Assembly (NCBI RefSeq): GCF_026241895.1
Contig: NZ_JAPJIV010000003.1
Span: 310,001-374,000 of the forward strand
Direction of reading: 5' to 3'
DNA: 64,000 nucleotides
Origin: Pseudomonas sp. RIT-562
Lineage (GTDB): Bacteria; Pseudomonadota; Gammaproteobacteria; Pseudomonadales; Pseudomonadaceae
Shown: in pieces, positions 1-11,984 of the stretch
Position numbering within the stretch: position 1 is the first letter of the stretch
Layout of the letters: every line of letters begins with the position of its first letter
Position numbers and translations under genes: made by a program
The notes under the pieces: model-generated
Seen by the model: only the letters and a program-made list of their open reading frames with translations
Database searches by the model: none
What the model was told of the DNA's origin: nothing

Positions 1-758
1 TCGACGCTGAATTGCGGCTTCTCGCCCTCAGCCGAGAACGCACGAGCCTTGACTTTGTCACCCACCAGCAAGGCGGTCGACGGTGTGATGCCACCTACGG
101 AAGACCAGCCACCGGGCAGGGAGGCCTCGGCCAGAATGTTCACATCGGCAGGGTTATAGAACGCCGCGTCGGTATCGCCCACGGTCCAGATTGCCAAGAT
201 TACGTGATGGCCGTTTTTGTCATCTGGGATGGTGCAGTTGTGCTTGGCGCCGGAAACCGGTTTCTGGTTGCCACCGTCGACGGTGCAGAACGGCGCGCTT
301 TCGAATGTGGCGCGCGTCAACGCCGCGTTCGGATTCCAGCCGTTACGGGTGATGAAATATTCGTGCTTGGTTGCAGGGTGAACTGCGGTATAGCGCCATT
401 GGAAATCAACATTGCGGTCCTTGATTTCGGTCAGGGTCCAACGGTTGGCTGCCTGGGCGTCCAGCGCGGAGAAAAGCGCATGACCACCACTGGCGATCTT
501 GCCGTCCACCGGGCCCTGCAAAGGAGCACCACCGACGCCTGCCGGAAACCCCTTGAAAGTCTCGCCGACGCTTTGCGGTTCATATTGCGCACCACCACAG
601 TTGGTGTTCGCACCTTTCTGGCAAAGCAATGCACGCGATGGCGGCAATTCCAGATAGCCGTGAGCTGAAACGGTTTGAGTCGTCAGCATGGTTGATAACA
701 GGATCATTGAAGAAGTGCAGGCCGCTAGCGCACTTCGTTTGTTGAAAGTATTTTTCAT
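1..758 (-). CDS. Lytic polysaccharide monooxygenase, AA10 (chitin-binding) family; 3' end outside window
   Basis: Secreted copper monooxygenase that cleaves crystalline chitin or cellulose oxidatively. The ATG at 758 opens a frame of 252 residues that runs off the left edge. Residues 1-32 form a signal peptide ending TVSA. The mature protein would start at His33 (HGYLELPPSR), which with His127 (in YTAVHPATKH) gives the copper histidine brace of AA10 enzymes. Four cysteines in CQKGANTNC and FCTVD...HNC could form disulfides. The module ends near residue 225, and the last visible residues (TALLVGDKVKARAF) look like the start of a GbpA/CbpD-type second domain, so the full protein is probably multidomain. 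No neighbour on the left is visible. The chitin versus cellulose preference cannot be read here. Family assignment is firm; the substrate is inferred. Confidence 0.9.
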   Translation of the reverse strand, partial: MKNTFNKRSALAACTSSMILLSTMLTTQTVSAHGYLELPPSRALLCQKGANTNCGGAQYEPQSVGETFKGFPAGVGGAPLQGPVDGKIASGGHALFSALDAQAANRWTLTEIKDRNVDFQWRYTAVHPATKHEYFITRNGWNPNAALTRATFESAPFCTVDGGNQKPVSGAKHNCTIPDDKNGHHVILAIWTVGDTDAAFYNPADVNILAEASLPGGWSSVGGITPSTALLVGDKVKARAFSAEGEKPQFSV

Positions 759-968
759 AATGAATTCCAGACTGCTTATCGTAGTGATGGCGCGTTTCAC
801 GGCGCACAAGTTCGCGATATCGCTCGGTGCTGTCGCACGGAACAGGGGGCTGGAACATTACGGGTAGGCGGGCAATTTCTATGTAGGACTAATCTGCATC
901 GGAAGTGGGATAAGTCTCTCTTTGCAATCATCAGACACAGGTGTGAAAAAATTCCTACAACGGGGCAT

Positions 969-1005
969 AAAAAAAGCCTGTCCAGCGCAAGTCCGGACAG
1001 GCTTT
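969..1005 (-). terminator. Intrinsic terminator of hemE
   Basis: A 10-bp stem (AAGCCTGTCC at 974-983, GGACAGGCTT at 995-1004) with an 11-nt loop is followed on the minus strand by a run of T. It starts about 20 bases past the hemE stop. Confidence 0.85.
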
Positions 1006-1023
1006 CGATACTTAGGTAACTGC

Positions 1024-2091
1024 TTATTCGTGGTACTGAGCCGACAGTTCATGCACCGCACGCAGGAAGGCACCGGCGTGTTCCGGGTCGACTTCCGGGG
1101 TGATGCCGTGGCCGAGGTTGAACACGTGGCCACTGCCTTTGCCGTAGCTGGCGAGAATACGCCCCACTTCAGCTCGAATGGCTTCAGGTTTGGCGTACAG
1201 CACGGTCGGGTCCATGTTGCCTTGCAGCGCGACCTGGTTGCCTACGCGAGCACGGGCGTTGCCGATGTCGCAGGTCCAGTCCAGGCCGAGGGCATCGGCG
1301 CCAGCGTCGGCGATGCTTTCCAGCCACAGGCCGCCGTTTTTGGTGAACAGGATCACAGGCACTTTGCGTCCTTCGTGTTCGCGGATCAGGCCGCTGACGA
1401 TTTTGCGCATATAGGCCAGGGAGAATTCCTGGTATGCCGCCGCCGACAAGTTACCGCCCCAGGTGTCGAAGATCTGCACCGCTTGCGCGCCGGCCATGAT
1501 CTGGCCGTTGAGGTAGCTGGTGACCGACTGCGCGAGTTTGTCCAGCAGCAGGTGCATGGCTTGCGGGTTGTCGTAGAGCATGGCCTTGGTCTTGCGGAAG
1601 TCTTTCGACGAACCGCCTTCGACCATGTAGGTGGCGAGGGTCCATGGGCTGCCGGAGAAACCGATCAGCGGCACGCGGCCGTTCAGTTCACGACGGATGG
1701 TGCTGACCGCGTCCATGACGTAGCCGAGGTCTTTATGCGGATCCGGGATCGGCAGGGCTTCGATGTCGGCCAGGGTGCTGACGACTTTCTTGAAGCGCGG
1801 ACCTTCACCGGTTTCGAAGTACAGGCCTTGGCCCATGGCGTCCGGAATAGTCAGGATGTCGGAGAACAGGATCGCCGCATCCAGTTGTGGGTAGCGGTCG
1901 AGCGGCTGCATGGTGACTTCGCAAGCGAACTCCGGGTTCATGCACAGGCTCATGAAGTCACCGGCCTTGGCACGGCTGGCGCGGTATTCCGGCAGGTAGC
2001 GACCGGCCTGACGCATCATCCACACGGGTGTGACGTCTACGGGTTGCTTGAGCAGGGCGCGAAGGAAACGGTCGTTCTTCAGGGCAGTCAT
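1024..2091 (-). CDS. hemE: Uroporphyrinogen decarboxylase
   Basis: Cytoplasmic enzyme of haem biosynthesis that removes four acetate carboxyls from uroporphyrinogen III to give coproporphyrinogen III. The protein has 355 residues, the usual HemE length, and starts [17 protein letters not shown]. Visible hallmarks are the substrate-binding [14 protein letters not shown] near residue 25-37 and the [12 protein letters not shown] segment holding the catalytic Asp, followed by the [17 protein letters not shown] motif. It is transcribed right to left with its own terminator. A REP pair separates it from gltD upstream, so it may have its own promoter between 2092 and 2224. Confidence 0.97.
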   Translation of the reverse strand: MTALKNDRFLRALLKQPVDVTPVWMMRQAGRYLPEYRASRAKAGDFMSLCMNPEFACEVTMQPLDRYPQLDAAILFSDILTIPDAMGQGLYFETGEGPRFKKVVSTLADIEALPIPDPHKDLGYVMDAVSTIRRELNGRVPLIGFSGSPWTLATYMVEGGSSKDFRKTKAMLYDNPQAMHLLLDKLAQSVTSYLNGQIMAGAQAVQIFDTWGGNLSAAAYQEFSLAYMRKIVSGLIREHEGRKVPVILFTKNGGLWLESIADAGADALGLDWTCDIGNARARVGNQVALQGNMDPTVLYAKPEAIRAEVGRILASYGKGSGHVFNLGHGITPEVDPEHAGAFLRAVHELSAQYHE

Positions 2092-2224
2092 GTCGGCATC
2101 CGGAAAAAAAGTGCGGGCATTTTCTCAGAGCCGGACGCAAAAGGCACGGTTGCAGGTCAGCCTTTTGTCTATCGGGTCAATTTATCGCGGTGGAATGCGC
2201 GATTTAGCAACACCACGAAACAAC

Positions 2225-2314
2225 TGTGGGAGCGGGCTTGCTCGCGAAAACGGTGTGTCAGGCAACATCACTACTGACTGACACTCGGCTTTCGCGAGCA
2301 AGCCCGCTCCCACA
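2225..2314. repeat. REP pair, family A (forward then reverse arm)
   Basis: The left arm begins TGTGGGAGCGGGCTTGCTCG and the right arm is its reverse complement (TTCGCGAGCAAGCCCGCTCC...). Together they form a long hairpin with a roughly 40-nt centre. It lies between the hemE start and the gltD stop. This is the same sequence as the pairs at 29455, 35368, 56910 and 60209. Confidence 0.9.
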
Positions 2315-2346
2315 TTTTGATCCCATTTCAGGTCAGGATCGGAGGG

Positions 2347-3798
<1,452 letters not shown>

Positions 3799-6700
3799 TC
3801 ACTGCGGGTTGGCACGGGTGCTGGAAAGCAACGATTTCAGGTTGGCAGCCTTGGGCTTGACCAGCCAGAAACGACGCAGATAGTCATCGAGGTTTTCAGC
3901 GAGGTTACGACCCCATTCGCTGTCGGTTTCCGCGACGTATTCGTCCAGCACGCGTTGCAGGTGGCTGCGATAGGCTTCCATCGCTTCGCCGCTGATCCGC
4001 TGGATTTCCACCAGTTCGTGGTTGACCCGGTCAACGAAGCTGTTGTCCTGGTCGAGCACATAGGCGAAACCGCCGGTCATGCCTGAGCCGAAGTTGTAGC
4101 CGGTCTTGCCCAATACGCAGACGAAACCACCGGTCATGTACTCGCAGCAGTGATCGCCGGTACCTTCAACCACGGTATGAGCACCGGAGTTACGCACCGC
4201 GAAACGCTCGCCGGCGGTACCGGCAGCGAACAGCTTGCCACCGGTGGCGCCGTACAGGCAGGTGTTGCCGATAATGGCACTGTCCTGAGTCTTGTAGATG
4301 CTGCCCTTCGGCGGAACGATGACCAGCTTGCCGCCGGTCATGCCTTTGCCGACGTAGTCGTTGGCATCGCCTTCCAGGTACATGTTCAGGCCACCAGCGT
4401 TCCACACGCCGAAGCTCTGACCGGCCGTCCCTTTGAAGCGGAAGGTGATCGGCGAGTTAGCCATGCCTTGGTTGCCGTGCTTGCGCGCGATTTCACCGGA
4501 GATCCGCGCGCCGATCGAACGGTCGCAGTTGCAGATGTCCAGGGCAAAATCGGCGCCGCTCATGTCATTGATGGCCGAGGTGGCCATGTCGACCATTTTC
4601 TCGGCCAACAGGCCCTTGTCGAACGGTGGGTTGCGGTCGACCTGGCAGAACTGCGGCTTGTCTGCCGGGATGTGATCGCTGCCGAGCAACGGAGTCAGGT
4701 CCAGATGTTGCTGCTTGGCGGTCTGGCCTTCGAGGATGTCCAGAAGATCGGTACGACCGATCAGCTCTTCGAGGGAGCGCACGCCCAGCTTGGCCAGCCA
4801 CTCACGGGTTTCTTCGGCGACGTAGGTGAAGAAATTCACCACCATGTCGACGGTGCCGATGTAGTGATCCTTGCGCAGCTTCTCGTTCTGAGTCGCGACG
4901 CCGGTGGCGCAGTTGTTCAGGTGGCAGATGCGCAGGTATTTACAGCCCAGCGCGATCATTGGCGCGGTACCGAAGCCGAAGCTTTCAGCGCCGAGGATCG
5001 CGGCCTTGATCACGTCGAGGCCGGTTTTCAGGCCACCGTCGGTTTGTACCCGCACTTTGCCGCGCAGGTCGTTGCCGCGCAGGGTCTGGTGGGTTTCGGC
5101 CAGGCCGAGTTCCCACGGAGCGCCCGCGTATTTGATCGAGGTCAGCGGCGATGCACCGGTACCGCCATCGTAGCCGGAGATGGTGATCAAGTCCGCGTAG
5201 GCCTTGGCCACACCGGCAGCGATGGTGCCGACGCCCGCTTCTGCAACCAGTTTCACCGAGACCAGGGCCTTCGGGTTGACTTGTTTCAGGTCGAAAATCA
5301 GCTGCGACAAGTCTTCGATCGAATAGATGTCGTGGTGCGGCGGAGGCGAAATCAGGGTCACGCCTGGCACTGCGTAACGCAGCTTGGCGATCAGACCGTT
5401 GACCTTGCCGCCTGGCAACTGACCACCTTCGCCGGGCTTGGCGCCCTGAGCGACTTTGATCTGCAGCACTTCAGCGTTGACCAGGTATTCCGGGGTCACA
5501 CCAAAACGGCCAGTCGCAACTTGCTTGATTTTCGAGCTCTTGATCGTGCCGTAGCGCGCCGGGTCTTCGCCGCCTTCGCCGGAGTTGGAACGCGCACCTA
5601 GGCGGTTCATGGCTTCGGCCAGGGCTTCGTGGGCTTCCGGCGACAGCGCACCCAGGGAGATGCCCGCGGAGTCAAAGCGCTTGAGCACCGATTCCAGCGG
5701 CTCGATCTCGCTGATGTCCAGCGGCGTTTCCAGGGTCTTGACCTTGAACAGGTCGCGGATCATCGACACCGGGCGGTTGTCCACCAGCGCCGTGTATTCC
5801 TTGAACTTGCTGTAGTCGCCCTGTTGCACAGCAGCTTGCAGGGTGTTGACCACGTCCGGGTTGTACGCGTGATATTCGCCACCGTGCACGAACTTCAGCA
5901 AACCGCCCTGCTGGATGGGCTTGCGCGGGCTCCAGGCTTCGGCGGCCAGGGCTTTCTGCTCGGCTTCGATGTCGACGAAACGCGCACCCTTGATGCGGCT
6001 TGGCACGCCACGGAAGCTCAGTTCGCAGACCTCTTCGGACAGGCCGATGGCCTCGAACAGCTGCGCACCGCGGTACGAGGTGATGGTCGAGATGCCCATC
6101 TTCGACAGGATCTTCAACAGACCTTTGGTGATGCCTTTGCGGTAGTTCTTGAACACCTCATAGAGGTCGCCCAGCACTTCACCGGTACGGATCAGGTCGC
6201 CCAGCACTTCGTAGGCCAGGAACGGATAGACCGCCGAGGCGCCGAAACCGATCAACACCGCGAAATGGTGCGGGTCGCGAGCGGTGGCGGTTTCCACGAG
6301 GATGTTGGAGTCGCAACGCAGGCCTTTTTCAGTCAGGCGGTGATGCACCGCGCCGGTGGCCAGGGAAGCGTGGATCGGCAATTTGCCCGGACCGATGTGA
6401 CGGTCACTCAGCACGACCTGGGTGCGACCGGCGCGCACGGCTTCTTCAGCCTGATCGGCAACGTTGCGGATGGCCGCTTCGAGGCCGACGCTTTCGTCGT
6501 AGTTGAGGTCGATGATCGCGCGCTCGAAGCCCGGACGATCGAGGTTCATCAGCGAGCGCCACTTGGCCGGGGAAATGACCGGCGAGCTGAGGATCACGCG
6601 CGAGGCGTGTTCCGGCGACTCCTGGAAGATGTTGCGCTCGGCACCGAGGCAGATCTCCAGCGACATGACGATGGCCTCACGCAGCGGGTCGATCGGCGGG

Positions 6701-8247
6701 TTGGTGACCTGCGCGAACTGCTGGCGGAAATAGTCATACGGAGTACGCACGCGCTGGGACAGCACGGCCATCGGCGTATCGTCGCCCATCGAGCCGACGG
6801 CTTCATAGCCTTGTTCGCCGAGCGGACGCAGCACCTGATCGCGCTCTTCGAACGTGACCTGGTACATCTTCATGTACTGCTTGAGCTGGTCAACGTCGTA
6901 GAACGCCGAACCGTGGTCGTTATCTTCCATGGTCGCCTGGATGCGCAGGGCATTCTTGCGCAGCCATTGCTTGTACGGATGACGGGACTTCAAGCGGTTG
7001 TCGATGGCGTCGGTGTCGAGGATCTGTCCGGTTTCGGTGTCCACGGCAAAGATCTGACCCGGACCAACGCGCCCCTTGGCGATCACGTCTTCAGGCTGGT
7101 AGTTCCAGACACCGATTTCCGAGGCCAGGGTGATGAAGCCGTTCTTGGTGGTGACCCAGCGCGCCGGACGCAGACCGTTACGGTCGAGCAGGCACACCGC
7201 GTAGCGACCGTCGGTCATTACTACGCCGGCCGGGCCGTCCCACGGTTCCATGTGCATCGAGTTGTATTCATAGAACGCCCGCAGGTCCGGGTCCATGGTC
7301 TCGACGTTCTGCCATGCAGGCGGAATGATCATCCGCACGCCACGGAACAGGTCGATGCCACCGGTGACCATCAGCTCGAGCATGTTGTCCATGCTGGAGG
7401 AGTCGGAGCCGACGCGGTTAACCAGTGGGCCGAGCTCTTCCAGATCGGGCATCAGGTCGTTGGCGAACTTGGTGCGACGAGCCACGGCCCAGTTGCGGTT
7501 GCCGGTGATGGTGTTGATCTCGCCGTTATGCGCCAGGAAGCGGAACGGTTGCGCCAGCGGCCATTTCGGCAGGGTGTTGGTGGAAAAGCGCTGGTGGAAC
7601 ACGCAGATCGCGGTTTGCAGGCGCTGGTCACTCAGGTCTGGATAGAAGGCGGTCAAATCCGCCGGCATCATCAGGCCTTTGTAGATAATGGTCTTGTGCG
7701 AAAAGCTGCAGATGTAGTGATCGGTGTCGGCGGCATTGGCCACGGACGAACGACGACGCGAGCTGAACAGCTTGATCGCCATGTCCTGGTCGCTCAAGCC
7801 TTCCCCACCAATGAACACTTGTTCGATCTGCGGCAGCCGCTCCAGGGCCAGGCGGCCGAGGACGCTGGTATCGATCGGCACTTTGCGCCAGCCGACGAGT
7901 TGCAGGCCGGCAGCCAGGATCTCGCGATTCATGTTCTCGCGAGCGGCCTCGGCTTTAACCGGGTCCTGGTTGAAGAAAACCATGCCCACCGCATATTGCT
8001 TGGGCAATTCGACGCCGAAGGTTTCCTGGGCAATGGCTCGCAGGAACACGTCCGGCTTTTGAATCAGCAGACCGCAACCGTCACCGGTCTTGCCGTCGGC
8101 GTTGATCCCACCGCGGTGGGTCATGCAGGTCAGGGCCTCGATGGCCGTTTGCAAAAGGGTATGACTGGGCTCGCCCTGCATATGGGCTATCAGGCCGAAA
8201 CCGCAGTTATCCTTGAATTCATCTGGTTGGTACAGACCTGCTTTCAT
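3799..8247 (-). CDS. gltB: Glutamate synthase (NADPH) large subunit
   Basis: Large (alpha) subunit of glutamate synthase, which makes two glutamates from glutamine and 2-oxoglutarate. I chose the ATG at 8247 (1482 residues) because a GAGAAAG ribosome site lies five bases upstream; an in-frame GTG at 8253 is too close to that site. The short leader [14 protein letters not shown] precedes Cys15, the N-terminal nucleophile of the glutaminase domain after processing. Further on are the FMN barrel and the [3Fe-4S] cysteines in [15 protein letters not shown], and the C-terminal beta-helix rich in Gly ([11 protein letters not shown]). It is the first gene of gltBD, with a probable promoter at 8357-8385. 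Confidence 0.97.
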   Translation of the reverse strand: MKAGLYQPDEFKDNCGFGLIAHMQGEPSHTLLQTAIEALTCMTHRGGINADGKTGDGCGLLIQKPDVFLRAIAQETFGVELPKQYAVGMVFFNQDPVKAEAARENMNREILAAGLQLVGWRKVPIDTSVLGRLALERLPQIEQVFIGGEGLSDQDMAIKLFSSRRRSSVANAADTDHYICSFSHKTIIYKGLMMPADLTAFYPDLSDQRLQTAICVFHQRFSTNTLPKWPLAQPFRFLAHNGEINTITGNRNWAVARRTKFANDLMPDLEELGPLVNRVGSDSSSMDNMLELMVTGGIDLFRGVRMIIPPAWQNVETMDPDLRAFYEYNSMHMEPWDGPAGVVMTDGRYAVCLLDRNGLRPARWVTTKNGFITLASEIGVWNYQPEDVIAKGRVGPGQIFAVDTETGQILDTDAIDNRLKSRHPYKQWLRKNALRIQATMEDNDHGSAFYDVDQLKQYMKMYQVTFEERDQVLRPLGEQGYEAVGSMGDDTPMAVLSQRVRTPYDYFRQQFAQVTNPPIDPLREAIVMSLEICLGAERNIFQESPEHASRVILSSPVISPAKWRSLMNLDRPGFERAIIDLNYDESVGLEAAIRNVADQAEEAVRAGRTQVVLSDRHIGPGKLPIHASLATGAVHHRLTEKGLRCDSNILVETATARDPHHFAVLIGFGASAVYPFLAYEVLGDLIRTGEVLGDLYEVFKNYRKGITKGLLKILSKMGISTITSYRGAQLFEAIGLSEEVCELSFRGVPSRIKGARFVDIEAEQKALAAEAWSPRKPIQQGGLLKFVHGGEYHAYNPDVVNTLQAAVQQGDYSKFKEYTALVDNRPVSMIRDLFKVKTLETPLDISEIEPLESVLKRFDSAGISLGALSPEAHEALAEAMNRLGARSNSGEGGEDPARYGTIKSSKIKQVATGRFGVTPEYLVNAEVLQIKVAQGAKPGEGGQLPGGKVNGLIAKLRYAVPGVTLISPPPHHDIYSIEDLSQLIFDLKQVNPKALVSVKLVAEAGVGTIAAGVAKAYADLITISGYDGGTGASPLTSIKYAGAPWELGLAETHQTLRGNDLRGKVRVQTDGGLKTGLDVIKAAILGAESFGFGTAPMIALGCKYLRICHLNNCATGVATQNEKLRKDHYIGTVDMVVNFFTYVAEETREWLAKLGVRSLEELIGRTDLLDILEGQTAKQQHLDLTPLLGSDHIPADKPQFCQVDRNPPFDKGLLAEKMVDMATSAINDMSGADFALDICNCDRSIGARISGEIARKHGNQGMANSPITFRFKGTAGQSFGVWNAGGLNMYLEGDANDYVGKGMTGGKLVIVPPKGSIYKTQDSAIIGNTCLYGATGGKLFAAGTAGERFAVRNSGAHTVVEGTGDHCCEYMTGGFVCVLGKTGYNFGSGMTGGFAYVLDQDNSFVDRVNHELVEIQRISGEAMEAYRSHLQRVLDEYVAETDSEWGRNLAENLDDYLRRFWLVKPKAANLKSLLSSTRANPQ

Positions 8248-8598
8248 AGACACTTTCTCACCAGGCTGCCTCTTATCGAGGCAAATTTCTTTTCAATTCA
8301 ACCACTTGCATTCCGCGCCGAACGTACGCCAGCTTTGCGGGAGCAAAAGGGAGGTCATTGTACACACCGACACAGAGGCTCACAAATTTGACGACGAAAT
8401 GTCGCAAATCTATGTCGCATTTGTGAAAGGTTTAAAGCGATATGCTGTGCTAGTCAAAACTTTTTTGATTTTTGACCGCAACGACTCAAAGACTACTGTG
8501 ACGCAGACACCACAAGGCACGCGATCTGTAGAGAAGGCGCGCACGTGCGGAAATTTTGAGGTGCCGGGAGAGGCGGCCTGGGTAAGGCCGCCGAATCT
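8248..8598. other. 351-bp intergenic region: gltB promoter and leader, damX 3' hairpin
   Basis: The right end holds a GGCGGCC/GGCCGCC hairpin (8572-8592) past the damX-like stop but without a clear T-run. The middle is AT-richer and holds two direct copies of TGCGACAT (minus strand, 8399-8406 and 8412-8419). Next comes the candidate gltB promoter at 8357-8385, then a leader of about 100 nt. I see no gene in it. Confidence 0.6.
8357..8385 (-). promoter_or_regulatory. Candidate sigma-70 promoter of gltBD
   Basis: Read on the minus strand: -35 TTGTGA (8380-8385), a 17-nt spacer, -10 TACAAT (8357-8362). The predicted start near 8349 gives a leader of about 100 nt before the gltB ATG. This is from pattern only. 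Confidence 0.5.
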
Positions 8599-10200
8599 TC
8601 AGCGAGTTGTTGCCAGTTCCTGTTGGACGCTGGCGACAGTGCGAGGCCAAGGTTTACCAGCCTGAACCTTCGCTGGCAAGGCCTTGATGGCGGTAAGGGC
8701 TGCATCGCGGTTGGCGAAGTTACCGTAGGTGATGACGTAGAGCGGCTTGCCGTTGAGCACTTTCTTGAAATAACGGTACTCGCCGCCCTGCTCTTTCACG
8801 AAGTTTTGCGCCGACGCTTCGGAGCTGGTGCCGAGGATCTGCACCACGTAGTTGCTGGTTGGTTGCCCGGCGTACCAGGTACCGCCAGCGCCTTTGGCAG
8901 CAGCCGCGGCAGGCTTTTCGGCAGGCTTGGCGGTTGCGACTACGGCAGGCTTGGCAGGCGCAGGAGCGGGTTTGGCGGCAGGGGCTGGTGCCGGGGCTGG
9001 TTTAGCGGTGGCGACCTGGGTCGGTGCTGGCGCCGGCTTGGCGGCTGGCGTCGGCGCAGGGCCAGGCTGGATCCCGGCGGGTGGCGCAGTCGTGGTCACC
9101 GTTGGCGGCGTGGCGCTGGAGCCCTCAACCGGCACGCCATCGTCACCTTCGGTGATGCCACCGGCCGCTTCGGCCAGCGGGCCGCGCATGACCGGCTGCG
9201 AGTTGCCGACCAGCGGCAAAGGCATCGGCTGCGAATTACCGGCGAACTCCACGGCTGGAGCACCGTTGGCATTCGGCTGCGGTGCGCCCTCGCCGAGCGG
9301 CAATTGCGCTTGCTCGTTGGCAGGAGCGCCAGTGGTTGGTGCCTTGCTACGGCCTGGCATCAACCAGGCGGCCGCTACCGCGACCACGACTACGGCGGAA
9401 ATCGCCAATACGTGTTTCTTCGGCATGTTGAACCCCATACTTGGACGCTTGACCGCTGAGCGGCTGGCTATCATGGCTTCGATCATTGCATCGCGGGCAA
9501 CCTGGTTGATATTGCCAGGCCAACCGTCGGAGCTTTCGTGAATATCAGAGATCTGATTAGCCGTGAAAAGTTCGATACCCCGACCAGCGCCTTCGAGCCG
9601 CTGCTCCAGATATTCGCGAGTTTCCTCTTCGGTGTACGGCTGCAATTCGATGACGTGAAAACGCTCTTCTTCGAGGGTCAGGGCATCGAGTTGGGAGATC
9701 AGCGACGACTCGCCGAACAGGAACACGTGCGGACGACCCTCCGGCGCACCCGCAGCCAAGGCCAGCAGGGCCTCCAGCGCAGATTCGTCGAGCTGCTCGG
9801 CGTCATCCACCAGCAGATAAACTTCCTGCCCGGTCAAGGCCAACTGCACGACCTGGGACAGGATCGAGCCGATTTCCGCCTGGGCGACATTCAGCGCCTG
9901 GGCCACCTGGCGCAGGACGCCGGCCGCATCACCAGCACCGCGGGCGGAAACCACCACGCTCTGCACCGACTGCTTGTTGGTACTGGCGACCAGGGCCTGA
10001 CGCAACAGGGTCTTGCCACTGCCTTGCGGGCCGGTGACCACCAACAGCAACTGGCTATAACGCGCCAGGTGATGCAGTTGTCCCAGCACCGGCTTGCGCT
10101 GGGCAGGGAAAAATTTGAAGCCAGGTACCCGCGCAGCAAAAGGGTCGTGGCTCAACTGGTAATGGCCGAGGAAAGCCTCGTCGGCGTGCAAACTAGTCAT
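8599..10200 (-). CDS. DamX-like protein: AAA ATPase, membrane segment and C-terminal SPOR domain
   Basis: Probable inner-membrane cell-division protein that binds septal peptidoglycan. The N-terminal domain (about 20-250) is an ExeA-type AAA ATPase with Walker A GPQGSGKT (about 57-64) and a Walker B-like LLVDDAEQ (about 128-135). One membrane helix follows at about 264-280 (HVLAISAVVVVAVAAAWLM). A long Ala/Pro/Lys-rich linker (PAPAPAAKP repeats) then reaches a SPOR domain (about 450-525, YVVQILGTSSEASAQNFV). In E. coli, damX sits next to aroB as here, but that protein lacks an obvious P-loop. The gene follows aroB with 10 bases between. Role in division is inferred from the SPOR domain and gene position. 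Length is 533 residues. Confidence 0.85.
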   Translation of the reverse strand: MTSLHADEAFLGHYQLSHDPFAARVPGFKFFPAQRKPVLGQLHHLARYSQLLLVVTGPQGSGKTLLRQALVASTNKQSVQSVVVSARGAGDAAGVLRQVAQALNVAQAEIGSILSQVVQLALTGQEVYLLVDDAEQLDESALEALLALAAGAPEGRPHVFLFGESSLISQLDALTLEEERFHVIELQPYTEEETREYLEQRLEGAGRGIELFTANQISDIHESSDGWPGNINQVARDAMIEAMIASRSAVKRPSMGFNMPKKHVLAISAVVVVAVAAAWLMPGRSKAPTTGAPANEQAQLPLGEGAPQPNANGAPAVEFAGNSQPMPLPLVGNSQPVMRGPLAEAAGGITEGDDGVPVEGSSATPPTVTTTAPPAGIQPGPAPTPAAKPAPAPTQVATAKPAPAPAPAAKPAPAPAKPAVVATAKPAEKPAAAAAKGAGGTWYAGQPTSNYVVQILGTSSEASAQNFVKEQGGEYRYFKKVLNGKPLYVITYGNFANRDAALTAIKALPAKVQAGKPWPRTVASVQQELATTR

Positions 10201-10210
10201 CGGGATCTTA

Positions 10211-11311
10211 TTAACCTTTAAGCTGAGCCAGGGCGCGGTAATCCGCTCCCAGCGTGGCCTGTAAAACCTCTTTCGGATAATCGTCGGTCACTACCGCTTC
10301 GCCCATGTGGCGCAGCAGCACCAGGCGCAAACGACCGTCGATCACTTTCTTGTCAATTGCCATGTGTTCGAGAAAATCGGCTTCAGTCATCTCTTCAGGC
10401 GGGATCACCGGCAGGCCGGCACGTTGGAACAGGCGGATGCCGCGATCACGCTCCTGCTCGCTGATCCAGCCCAGCCGCGCAGACATTTCCAACGCCATTA
10501 CGGTGCCAGCAGCCACCGCTTCACCATGTAGCCACACACCATAGCCCATATGCGTTTCGATGGCGTGACCGAAGGTGTGCCCCAGGTTCAACGTGGCGCG
10601 CACGCCCGTTTCCTTCTCGTCGGCACCCACCACGGCAGCTTTGGCTGCGCAGGAGCGTTGAATCGCGTAAGTCAGGGCAGTCTGGTCCAGGGCGCGCAGG
10701 CGATCGACGTTCTCTTCGAGCCAGGTCAGGAATGGCTCGTCGCAGATCAGCCCGTATTTGATCACTTCAGCCAGCCCGGCAGAGAGTTCACGGGATGGCA
10801 GGGTGTTCAGGGAAGTCGTGTCGATCAGCACCACGTTCGGCTGATAGAAAGCGCCGACCATATTCTTGCCCAGCGGATGGTTGATTCCGGTCTTGCCGCC
10901 CACCGAGGAGTCGACTTGCGACAGCAGTGTGGTCGGGACCTGGATGAAATCGACTCCGCGCTGATAACACGCGGCAGCAAACCCGGCCATGTCACCAATC
11001 ACGCCGCCACCGAGGGCAATCACCGTGGTACGGCGGTCGTGACGCGCGGTCAGCAGGCCGTCAAAAATCAGCTGCAAGGTTTCCCAGGTCTTGAAGGCCT
11101 CGCCGTCGGGTAGCACCACGGAAATGACCGAGAATTGCCCCAGGCTGCGGGTCAGGCGTTCGAGATAGAGCGGCGCGACAGTCTCGTTGGAGATGATCGC
11201 CACTTGCCGTCCGCGAATGTGCGGGGCCAGCAGCTCAGGCTGATCCAACAAACCTTCGCCAATATGAATCGGGTAGCTGCGCTCGCCTAGATCGACCTTG
11301 AGTGTCTGCAT
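10211..11311 (-). CDS. aroB: 3-dehydroquinate synthase
   Basis: Second enzyme of the shikimate pathway. It converts DAHP to 3-dehydroquinate using NAD+ and a divalent metal. I chose the ATG at 11311 (366 residues, [20 protein letters not shown]) over an upstream TTG at 11323 because family members start at this position. Visible motifs are the NAD-binding [12 protein letters not shown] and [19 protein letters not shown], and the metal ligands in the GLAEVIKYG and [12 protein letters not shown] segments. It lies downstream of aroK with a 150-base gap that holds nothing recognisable. Confidence 0.96.
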   Translation of the reverse strand: MQTLKVDLGERSYPIHIGEGLLDQPELLAPHIRGRQVAIISNETVAPLYLERLTRSLGQFSVISVVLPDGEAFKTWETLQLIFDGLLTARHDRRTTVIALGGGVIGDMAGFAAACYQRGVDFIQVPTTLLSQVDSSVGGKTGINHPLGKNMVGAFYQPNVVLIDTTSLNTLPSRELSAGLAEVIKYGLICDEPFLTWLEENVDRLRALDQTALTYAIQRSCAAKAAVVGADEKETGVRATLNLGHTFGHAIETHMGYGVWLHGEAVAAGTVMALEMSARLGWISEQERDRGIRLFQRAGLPVIPPEEMTEADFLEHMAIDKKVIDGRLRLVLLRHMGEAVVTDDYPKEVLQATLGADYRALAQLKG

Positions 11312-11461
11312 GTGTCCCCACAATGAAGATGGAATCAGGCATCGTGCCTTGAATTATCGATGTCCGCGGCCTCTGTTGGTGTGACGCCGTTCGGTTGCCA
11401 TCTGCCACATTCCGTAGTGGCGATGACTGGAGGCCGAGGATAGCGCATTTCGCGCCGCGCT

Positions 11462-11980
11462 TTAACGGGGAGGCAGTTGCTGCAGACGTTCGAGAATATC
11501 CAGCACCACCATCCGCGGCGGCCGCTCATCGGTTTCCACCACCAGATCGGCGATCTCCCGATAAAGCGGATCGCGGATCGCCAGCAGATCACGAAGGGTT
11601 TTGGCCGGATCTGCCGTGCGCAATAGCGGACGATTACGGTCGCGAGAGGTGCGTCCCACCTGCTGCTCGACAGACGCGTGCAGATAGACCACCCGACCAC
11701 CGGCATGCAGCGCCCGACGATTGGCTTCGCGCATGACTGCGCCGCCGCCGGTGGCCAGCACCACGCCATCGCACGCGCACAGCTCGGCAATCATCGCCTG
11801 CTCGCGGTCACGAAAGCCTGGCTCGCCTTCCTTATCGAAAATCCATGGGATATTGGCGCCCGTGCGCAACTCAATTTCCTTATCGGAATCTTTGAATGGC
11901 AGGCGCAGCTCTTTGGCCAGCAACCGGCCGATGGTGCTTTTTCCAGCCCCCATCGGTCCTACAAGAATCAAATTTCGCAC
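11462..11980 (-). CDS. aroK: Shikimate kinase
   Basis: Phosphorylates shikimate at the 3-hydroxyl with ATP. The protein has 172 residues and starts with GTG at 11980 ([16 protein letters not shown]). The Walker A motif GPMGAGKST is at residues 8-16. Substrate-binding residues fall in the DSDKEIE, FRDREQ and GGGAVMRE segments, and the lid region holds [11 protein letters not shown]. It begins four bases after the pilQ stop, so it is probably co-transcribed with pilMNOPQ, an arrangement common in gamma-proteobacteria. Confidence 0.96.
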   Translation of the reverse strand: MRNLILVGPMGAGKSTIGRLLAKELRLPFKDSDKEIELRTGANIPWIFDKEGEPGFRDREQAMIAELCACDGVVLATGGGAVMREANRRALHAGGRVVYLHASVEQQVGRTSRDRNRPLLRTADPAKTLRDLLAIRDPLYREIADLVVETDERPPRMVVLDILERLQQLPPR

Positions 11981-11984
11981 AGAA

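Noticed and set aside
5629..8391. 920-codon open frame opposite gltB (and a 483-codon frame at 4150-5601)
   Set aside because: It lies fully antisense to a certain gene, has Arg/His/Gln-rich composition typical of high-GC shadow frames and no recognisable domain.
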